11,552 nucleotides of DNA from JBKHJA01 sp046538375 (lineage in GTDB: Bacteria > Acidobacteriota > Aminicenantia > Aminicenantales > Aminicenantaceae): NCBI GenBank assembly GCA_046538375.1, contig JBKHJA010000090.1:1-11552 (forward strand). The letters are read 5' to 3'. The notes under the pieces are model-generated. The model saw only the letters and a list, made by a program, of their open reading frames with translations. It was not told the DNA's origin and did no database searches. The translations under genes were made by a program, and so were the position numbers. Shown one piece after another: positions 7,101 through 11,552 of the stretch; position 1 is the stretch's first letter; each line of letters starts with the position of its first letter.

Positions 7101-7478
7101 GATGAATTTGCCGCTTCTGACGGCGACCTGTTCACTTATCGATTCAAAAAGCACAATCTGGGAAAGGTGGTTGGCAAGAGAACCTGGGGCGGTGTGGTAG
7201 GTATCCGCAGTCCCCTGCCCTTGGTGGATGGAGGATACCTGATGAAGCCTGAATTCGCTCCTTTCAGCGTGGAAGGAGACAAATGGATCATAGAAGGAAG
7301 GGGCGTGGAGCCGGATATCTTGGTGGACAATGATCCAGCCAAGGAATATGCAGGAATCGATCAGCAGTTGAACAAGGCTTTAGAAGTGATTCTGGAAGAG
7401 CTCAAGACCAAGGAAAAGACCATCCCCGCTGTCCCCGCTTATCCTGATAAAAGCGCCAAGAAAAAAAAGAAGCAGTGA
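4173..7478 (+). CDS. Exported tricorn protease homologue, S41 family
   Basis: This 1101-residue protein is close to the length of archaeal tricorn. Residues 1-25 form a signal peptide (hydrophobic core FMVIGFLTALLLW, end TAYA), so it acts outside the cytoplasm. PD40 beta-propeller repeats follow: FSPDGKHIAF (75), FSPDDKKLAY (177), ISPDGKRALF (330), WSPDGRWIAY (371), WSPDSKKIMW (417), WSPDSNWIAY (459). An acidic/basic linker lies at 550-585, then a helical core, a PDZ domain (about 770-868) and the S41 protease domain. Likely catalytic residues by analogy with tricorn are H758 in NVGHTYV, S982 followed by D983 in FAASDGD, and E1046 in GRGVEPDI; DVRSNGGGN (928-936) supplies the oxyanion region. 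The tricorn Ser before the His is Gly757 here. The C-terminus ends in a Lys-rich tail. It probably trims oligopeptides for uptake. AAAAGGAGG sits 1 nt from the first ATG and 4 nt from the second (4176), so 4176 may be the real start. Confidence 0.95.
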   Translation: MMRPKSFMVIGFLTALLLWSGTAYAPDEARVLRFPAIHQDQIVFTYAGDLYTVPSQGGIARKLTSHQGYEAFARFSPDGKHIAFTGQYDGNREVYVMPREGGIPQRLTYTPSLSRDDISDRMGPNNIVMTWKHDNQHVLFRSRMREWNPFNGQLYLASIQGGLPQQLPLPRGGFCSFSPDDKKLAYNRIFREFRTWKRYRGGMADDVWVYHFETKKIQNITNHPAQDIIPLWSGHRIYFLSDRDENNRMNLYVYDLESQETRKLTDFTRFDIKFPSIGPQAIVFENGGHIYCFDLEKEEARRVPITIADDRASSREKLVKAAENITNYEISPDGKRALFGARGEIFTVPAQHGNTRNLTGTSGVHERNSKWSPDGRWIAYISDQSGKNEIHIMPQDGSGEPRQITSGADTYKYQIYWSPDSKKIMWSDKKLRLRYVDIQSKKVTEVAEAQAWEIREYVWSPDSNWIAYARPEAKSMTKVYLYNLSTEKTYEVTDGWYSSYSPAFDSKGRYLFFVSDRDFNPIYSRTEWNHAYQAMAKVYLVTLNKEVSSPFEPKSDEVSVEEEESKQNASEKQEKEEKATQEKVMVKVDPEGLKQRIVSLPVEVANYRHITSVGDTVYYLKRSDRDKESSLGMYDLEKQKETSLGPIKGYEISHDQKKMLISQNKDYAIIDPPKAPVKIKEKLDLSKMETKVNYKQEWNQIFEECWRQMKYFFYAPNMHGVDWEAMKELYKPLAQSVDHRADLTYVVGEMIGELNVGHTYVGGGDKPEKEKVDVGMLGAQFRRHPETGYYQITRILKGENWHKTTRSPLTEIGVDVKEGDYLIHINGKPTNNMDNPYKALLNTVGKQVKLKVNSKPVQEGSREVVVIPIKDELDLYYYNWVQNNMEKVNKATGGKVGYIHVPDMGTHGLNEFVKHFYPQLRKKALIIDVRSNGGGNVSPMLIERLRREIVMMDMARNTIPSPDPSAMIWGPKVCLADEFAASDGDLFTYRFKKHNLGKVVGKRTWGGVVGIRSPLPLVDGGYLMKPEFAPFSVEGDKWIIEGRGVEPDILVDNDPAKEYAGIDQQLNKALEVILEELKTKEKTIPAVPAYPDKSAKKKKKQ

Positions 7479-7559
7479 TTCAAGTTGGACTTAAGCAGTG
7501 GATGTGATATCTGACTTATAGAAAAGAAAAAAAATAAACTTTGACCAAGGGATTTATTG

Positions 7560-8867
7560 ATGGCCTCAGTAGAACAGGTGGCTAGGTGGACATCCAAGCT
7601 CTCAGGCCCCCTCATCGACCGTATACTCAAAGCCCTGTCTTCGAGCAAAAAAACCCATAATTTCATAAAGCACCTGGAAAGAAAACGCATCCGCAGCATC
7701 CAGAATCTCAAAAGAATCCTGATCATTCCTGATATCAACATCGGAGACGCGGTCCTCACTCAATCTTTTATATCTCCGTTAAAAAAAGCCTTTCCTCATC
7801 TTGATCTGAGCTATGTTTACCAGCACAGAGCCGGCCCTCTGGTCCAGGCCAATCCTCATATCAACCACCATTTCCCTTTATTCAAGGCCCTGGGCTTCCC
7901 CTCTGAGGAGGACCGGCGGAACCTTATAAAATTGATCGTTCAACATGACTTTGACCTGATCTTCAATTTTAGTCCTTATTTTTCTAAAAATATGTTTAAG
8001 CACAGCTCCTCAAAAGTCATTTATCCCCTGAGGTTCATCGGCAATGTCATCCAGGCCTATGCCTCAGAGTCCCAAAAAGCCCAGATTGTCTTTCAGATGA
8101 ACCGGTTCGCCAATGAGCTGCTGGAAGAAATATCTCCTGAAATCAAATTCACACCCAATCCAAATTTCTCCGGTCCTTTTCTTTACGCCACCGAACAACT
8201 CTTCCAGAAAACACAGAGAACCCTGGAAAGCTTGAATATCAAGCCCCACACCTGTAAAGTTTTTTTCAACCCTGATACCTCTTCTTCCTACACGTTCATT
8301 CCTTTTCCGTTTCAGCTTGCTCTTTTAAAAGGCCTTTTATCCCAGGATAATATCACCCTCATCATGAACCGCGGATTTGTGTTCAAAGATATCGAAAAGA
8401 AGCTGATCCAGGCCCTTCCTTCCCCTCTGAGAGAAAAAGTCATGGTCATTCCCGGGAATACTCCCATCGATGTGTATGCGGGATTGACCGACCACTGGGA
8501 TGTGTTTATAAGCGGAGACACAGCTCCTCTTCATCTGGCAGCCGCCAAAAAAATCATAGTGGACTCTGGCCAGAAATTCCGCAATTCCACAGCAGTGATC
8601 GGGATCTTCGGGGCCACCAGCGGCAAAATCTACGGGTATGATTCCTTCTCTAGTGGTTATCTGCCATCTTCCCAGGATGCCCCGGCCAGGGCCTTTGAAG
8701 GGTCTCCGTCCTGTAAGAATCTCACCTGTATCGATAAGATATTCAAGAACTGCCCGGAGATCAGATGTTTCAAAGGATTAAAACCAGCCGAAGTGATAGA
8801 CTATATAAGGGGACGGTTCTCTTTTTGGGAAGCAGAAACGAGGACGGATGGAGACGTGCGGGATTAA
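7560..8867 (+). CDS. GT9-family (heptosyltransferase-like) glycosyltransferase
   Basis: This 435-residue protein has the GT9/RfaF layout. A basic N-terminal extension of about 50 residues precedes RILIIPDINIGDAVLTQSF (52-70), the usual first strand and loop of the family. The C-terminal nucleotide-sugar half contains DVFISGDTAPLHLAAAK (314-330), then IGIFGATSGKIYGY (347-360), and a Cys-containing tail (C385, C390, C398, C403) that GT9 enzymes often have. Members transfer heptose or other sugars from nucleotide donors in lipopolysaccharide or envelope glycan synthesis at the inner membrane's cytoplasmic face; the acceptor is unknown. ATG 7560 is chosen because AAGGGA lies 7 nt upstream; an in-frame TTG directly before it (7557) is less well spaced. 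It follows the protease gene by 81 nt and may be cotranscribed. The last 20 or so codons include a dispersed repeat, and the stop overlaps the convergent gene. Confidence 0.9.
   Translation: MASVEQVARWTSKLSGPLIDRILKALSSSKKTHNFIKHLERKRIRSIQNLKRILIIPDINIGDAVLTQSFISPLKKAFPHLDLSYVYQHRAGPLVQANPHINHHFPLFKALGFPSEEDRRNLIKLIVQHDFDLIFNFSPYFSKNMFKHSSSKVIYPLRFIGNVIQAYASESQKAQIVFQMNRFANELLEEISPEIKFTPNPNFSGPFLYATEQLFQKTQRTLESLNIKPHTCKVFFNPDTSSSYTFIPFPFQLALLKGLLSQDNITLIMNRGFVFKDIEKKLIQALPSPLREKVMVIPGNTPIDVYAGLTDHWDVFISGDTAPLHLAAAKKIIVDSGQKFRNSTAVIGIFGATSGKIYGYDSFSSGYLPSSQDAPARAFEGSPSCKNLTCIDKIFKNCPEIRCFKGLKPAEVIDYIRGRFSFWEAETRTDGDVRD
8807..8826 (+). repeat. Dispersed 20-bp repeat, copy 2
   Basis: AAGGGGACGGTTCTCTTTTT is identical to 1978-1997. 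Here it lies inside the GT9 reading frame and encodes about IRGRFSFW near the C-terminus. This suggests the element landed at the gene's end and replaced or extended the original terminus. Confidence 0.75.
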
Positions 8868-9520
8868 GCTCGCCTGCGCAGCTTGGCTTTCCTTCTTTTT
8901 CTTATCCCGTCCACTATATAGTACAAGATGGGGATAATCACCAGGAAGGCGGTCAGAAAAATAGTGCGGCTTTCTCCGAACCGATGGATGAATTCATACA
9001 GCTCATCAAACCACAGGGTCCAGGAAACGATTCCCACCCACATGGCCGGGATGACCGTCAACAGGGTGGTCCTGGTGGTGTATCCTTCTAAATAAGCGAT
9101 ATAGGATCCTATGGCTGCTCCTGTCCAAGGGAGAGGAATCCACACAAAAAGAGAAATGCTGAACCAGTTCCATCTCCGGAGCAGACGCTTCCGGGCCAGG
9201 GCTTGATTCTGGAATGATCGGAGATAGTTCCTGATCATTTTTAATTTCTTGACTCTCTCAGAGAAAAAAACAAAGATGGAATAAGCTAGTAAAAGATAGG
9301 TGGTGTTGTAGAAAATGATGATGGGAATCAGAATATAGGAGGGAAACTCATTCTCCAAACCCACGGCTATGAAAGCCAGGCGGCCTCCGATATGATTGGC
9401 GGTGACCATGGATAAAATTCTGGGAGCTAGAGAAGGGTCGGCCACGGCCAGCAGAACAAATACCGTGATTTCTGCGGCCAGAAGCAAGCACCCGGCAATA
9501 AAAGTCTCTCTTTTTCTCAA
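8864..9520 (-). CDS. Small multi-pass membrane protein, COG2426-like
   Basis: This 218-residue inner-membrane protein has hydrophobic segments at about residues 7-27, 46-56, 62-87, 117-147, 151-172 and 187-205, with a basic cytoplasmic-type loop (88-117) and a very basic C-terminus (RKRRKAKLRRR). GGRLAFIAVGLENEFP followed by FVWIPLPWTGAAIGSYIA (125-142) recalls the small multidrug export family (Sm_multidrug_ex, COG2426), whose members are usually shorter and whose transport role is poorly supported by experiment. Start TTG (9520) overlaps the upstream gene's TGA as TTGA, with GGGG 8 nt before it inside that gene, so translation is probably coupled. Its TAA stop shares TTAA with the convergent GT9 gene. 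The transported substrate, if any, is unknown. Confidence 0.72.
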   Translation of the reverse strand: MRKRETFIAGCLLLAAEITVFVLLAVADPSLAPRILSMVTANHIGGRLAFIAVGLENEFPSYILIPIIIFYNTTYLLLAYSIFVFFSERVKKLKMIRNYLRSFQNQALARKRLLRRWNWFSISLFVWIPLPWTGAAIGSYIAYLEGYTTRTTLLTVIPAMWVGIVSWTLWFDELYEFIHRFGESRTIFLTAFLVIIPILYYIVDGIRKRRKAKLRRRA

Positions 9521-11247
9521 TCCATATACCCCAAGCCGCGAAGCTTCTTCTTGATCTTCTTTTCTTCCTTGTCATCCCGGGCATAGCCTGTATGTCTATC
9601 TTCCACCACCTCCTGGATGACATGGGATAAATAGTCTTCAGTGGCAGCAAATTCTGTATCCTGAATTCTTTTTTCAATCTCATCTAAAAGCTCTTCAGGC
9701 AGTTCCAGAGTGACCTTCCTGGTTAAGCTTTTCCTCTTCTCTTTCATCTCTGCGCTCTCCCTCTCTGTTGTTCGGCCATGGGCTAATCTCCCCTCCTCTT
9801 TTAATCGGAATATGCTTCCCCGGATAAGCTCTCTCTGCTTTTTGGTGTTTAGACTGAAAATCAACTGATCCAGCTTTTCTCTCATCCTCACAGCCCGGGG
9901 CTTATCCTGATGGACTATGTTGTCTTTTTCTTCAGGATCAGATTCCAGATCATAAAGCTCCTCTTTTCCTCCATGGACTCTCTGGCAGTAACTGCACCAG
10001 CCTTCATCATGGGGAGCATAGATGTACTTGAATTTTTTGGTCCTGAGCCCGATCTTTCTCTGCACATATGACTCTTCATTGAACACATAGGGGCGAATTT
10101 CCTTCTTCTGTTCTCCAATCAAAGGCATCAGGCTCTGGCCGTCAAAACCTGAGCCTCCGCATTCAACGCCCAACACCTCACACACGGTGGGCACAAAATC
10201 CACATGCTGAACCATGGCTTCAATTCTTTTGTGTGGAGAAAACAGCCGGGGATAATAAAAAATCAGAGGCACACGGGTAGTGACATCATAAAGGCCGTGA
10301 TGGTCAAAATAGATCTGATGCTCGGTCAAGCTCTCCCCGTGATCGGAAGTGATGATGATCCAGGTATTCTCCAGGATGTCTGCCGCTTTTATCTCCTCCA
10401 ATAATCTTCCTATCTGCTTATCCACATACCGCACCGCCCCCCTGTATTTCAACTCTAACATTTCCTTTGCATCCCCCTTTCCTTTTTTCTTTTTTAAAAA
10501 TTTTCGGGGGCAGTTATACGGAGAATGGGTATCCCAATAATGGAGGAACAGGAAAAAAGGTTTCTTTTTGTTCTCTCTGATCAATTCCTGAGCCAGGGTG
10601 GTAACAAATCCCGCATCCTGAACCCTGGCCAGCTGGAAAGTGAAGGCAAATGTTTTCAGCACCCCCCTGAGTCCCTTCCACATGGAGGAAAAAGAAGCCT
10701 CTCTCTTTCTGGCGTAAATCCTCAAAAGTCCGATATTGGCTGCCATATAACGCAGGTGAAGATAAGGAAGGGTAACCAGAGAATAAAATATTTGGCTGAA
10801 AATATTTCTTTTTAATTTATAACCATAATAATCAAATCCCTTTTTCTGCCATCTCCCCATCCAGTCCACGGCCATGGTTTTGTATCCCTGCTGCCTCAAA
10901 ACCTCAGGAAGCCAGGGAAGGTTCAAGTTCTGGAAGATGTCCACATCCTCTGAAGTAACCCTGTCTCCATGATGGATGATGCCGTGAGTCCTGGGAAATC
11001 TTCCTGAAAAGATGGTGGTCAAACTCTGATCAGTGGTATTCCAGGCGGAGAAGGCATTTTCAAAAAGCACTCCCTGGCGGGCCAGGGTGTCCATGTGGGG
11101 AGTCTGGTCTTCCACACCGCTGTAAACACCCACATTTTCAGCCCGAAGAGCATCGATCACCACCAGAATGATATTGGGCCGCTGGTTCTCACCTTGACCC
11201 CTGGATATACCAGGTAAAGAGGAGCCGGCGCTCTTCTCCTTAGCCAT
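9517..11247 (-). CDS. Sulfatase-fold (alkaline phosphatase superfamily) enzyme with RHH-like tail
   Basis: This 576-residue protein has the sulfatase-family core. RPNIILVVIDALRAENVG (23-40) carries metal ligand D32. THSPY (240-244), TSDHGESL (300-307; D302, H303), DHHGLYDVTTRVPLIFYYP (315-333; H317) and ELYDLESDPEEKDN (430-443) follow. Aligning back from FSGRFPRTHG, the sulfatase CxPxR site reads TDQSL (72-76), so Thr72 replaces the Cys/Ser converted to formylglycine. Thr is the nucleophile in phosphoethanolamine and phosphoglycerol transferases of this superfamily, so a phosphatase or phosphotransferase is more likely than a sulfatase. There is no signal peptide or clear membrane anchor, so it is probably cytoplasmic. 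A CSYC motif sits at 418-421. Residues about 510-550 (KVTLELPEELLDEIEKR...) look like a ribbon-helix-helix domain, followed by KKKLRGLGYMD. It is first of two overlapping genes and is driven by the promoter at 11293-11321. Confidence 0.88.
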   Translation of the reverse strand: MAKEKSAGSSLPGISRGQGENQRPNIILVVIDALRAENVGVYSGVEDQTPHMDTLARQGVLFENAFSAWNTTDQSLTTIFSGRFPRTHGIIHHGDRVTSEDVDIFQNLNLPWLPEVLRQQGYKTMAVDWMGRWQKKGFDYYGYKLKRNIFSQIFYSLVTLPYLHLRYMAANIGLLRIYARKREASFSSMWKGLRGVLKTFAFTFQLARVQDAGFVTTLAQELIRENKKKPFFLFLHYWDTHSPYNCPRKFLKKKKGKGDAKEMLELKYRGAVRYVDKQIGRLLEEIKAADILENTWIIITSDHGESLTEHQIYFDHHGLYDVTTRVPLIFYYPRLFSPHKRIEAMVQHVDFVPTVCEVLGVECGGSGFDGQSLMPLIGEQKKEIRPYVFNEESYVQRKIGLRTKKFKYIYAPHDEGWCSYCQRVHGGKEELYDLESDPEEKDNIVHQDKPRAVRMREKLDQLIFSLNTKKQRELIRGSIFRLKEEGRLAHGRTTERESAEMKEKRKSLTRKVTLELPEELLDEIEKRIQDTEFAATEDYLSHVIQEVVEDRHTGYARDDKEEKKIKKKLRGLGYMD

Positions 11248-11292
11248 CGCTCTATCCGTACCCGTTCATGTTATCTGCTTGACTTCCTAAAC

Positions 11293-11321
11293 CTTATAAC
11301 AGGGGGACGAGGTTAAGTCAA
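11293..11321 (-). promoter_or_regulatory. Sigma-70-type promoter for the sulfatase-fold/membrane-protein operon
   Basis: The minus strand reads TTGACT (11321-11316), a 17-nt spacer and TATAAG (11298-11293), with TGT directly before the -10 (extended -10). Predicted initiation near 11286 leaves a leader of about 40 nt. SD sequence before the ATG at 11247 is weak (GGATAGAG). Confidence 0.7.
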
Positions 11322-11349
11322 ACCAATGAACGTAAGCATCTCTTTTCCC

Positions 11350-11552
11350 GTGATAGGGGGTGAGGGTGAGGGGGTCGTCAGCACGCTTATTTTCCCCAGC
11401 GAGTCCTCGGAGGGGGAACAGCTCCGCTTTCCCCCTTCCGACGCTCGCCCCGATTCCATCGGGCCTCCCTGCCTCCCCTTCTCGAGCGGAGGAAGAATCC
11501 TCCGCTCTGCGACCAAAGGGACATATCCCCTTGGAACCCCACTGATTTGTGG
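11350..11552. mobile_element. Second copy of the inverted-repeat element, diverged and running off the window
   Basis: It begins GTGATAGGGGGTGAGGG, matching the inverted right end of the 3917 element. It shares GGGGGTCGTCAGCACGCT (11370-11387) and TTTCCCCAGCGAG (11391-11403) with that copy in the same orientation. Beyond this the sequences differ. This copy has its own hairpins: GGGGGAAcAGC/GCTTTCCCCC (11412-11422/11426-11435, one bulge), CCCGAT/ATCGGG (11449-11454/11458-11463) and AGCGGAGGA/TCCTCCGCT (11485-11493/11498-11506, 4-nt loop). No right terminal repeat is reached before the window ends. No gene is seen in 11248-11552; besides this element it holds only the promoter at 11293-11321. 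Confidence 0.6.

Noticed and set aside
10992..11053. Formylglycine sulfatase signature in the 576-residue enzyme
   Set aside because: The CxPxR site reads TDQSL, so none of the key Cys, Pro or Arg residues is present.

Overview
The window looks like a piece of chromosome from a Gram-negative-type bacterium of intermediate GC content. The signs are a GT9 (heptosyltransferase-like) glycosyltransferase, an exported tricorn-type S41 protease, Shine-Dalgarno (SD) sites such as AAAGGAGGT, and sigma-70-like promoters. Exported tricorn homologues, a sulfatase-fold enzyme with a C-terminal ribbon-helix-helix-like tail, and short GGGAC...GTT repeats together would suit an uncultured anaerobic lineage such as Aminicenantes or other Acidobacteriota-like bacteria. 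That placement is a guess from family content, not something the sequence proves. No rRNA, tRNA, CRISPR array or transposase gene was seen.

Layout. (1) 1-253 holds no convincing gene but carries an 88-bp compound palindrome (25-112). (2) A minus-strand block runs mscS-like channel (1997-2902), arginase-superfamily protein (1021-1956) and YiiX-like papain-fold protein (254-913). (3) A divergent intergenic region (2903-3137) holds a good promoter for a rightward gene. (4) A plus-strand block holds a mannosyl-3-phosphoglycerate phosphatase-like HAD enzyme (3138-3914), a 144-bp element with perfect 18-bp terminal inverted repeats (3917-4060), a 1101-residue exported tricorn protease homologue (4173-7478) and a GT9 glycosyltransferase (7560-8867). 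(5) A minus-strand pair, driven by a clear promoter at 11293-11321, encodes an alkaline-phosphatase/sulfatase-superfamily enzyme (9517-11247) that overlaps a small multi-pass membrane protein (8864-9520) by four bases. (6) The right end (11350-11552) is a second, diverged and probably truncated copy of the element at 3917.

How the genes may work together. The divergent pair of MscS channel and mannosyl-3-phosphoglycerate phosphatase points to osmotic adaptation: the phosphatase would finish mannosylglycerate (compatible solute) synthesis and the channel would release solutes on downshock. The synthase partner is not in the window. The tricorn homologue would degrade peptides outside the cytoplasm. 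The GT9 enzyme suggests envelope polysaccharide assembly. The overlapping enzyme/membrane-protein pair is translationally coupled and probably works together, but its substrate is unknown. The enzyme has Thr where sulfatases have the formylglycine Cys, so it is unlikely to be a classical sulfatase.

Most unusual features: two unrelated-looking families of short palindromic or repeated DNA placed at gene 3' ends (an identical 20-mer at 1978-1997 and 8807-8826; an inverted-repeat element at 3917-4060 and 11350-11552); a GT9 gene whose last codons are made of repeat sequence and whose stop codon overlaps that of the convergent neighbour (TTAA, 8864-8867); an arginase-fold protein lacking one metal-ligand histidine; and the sulfatase-fold protein with a DNA-binding-like tail.
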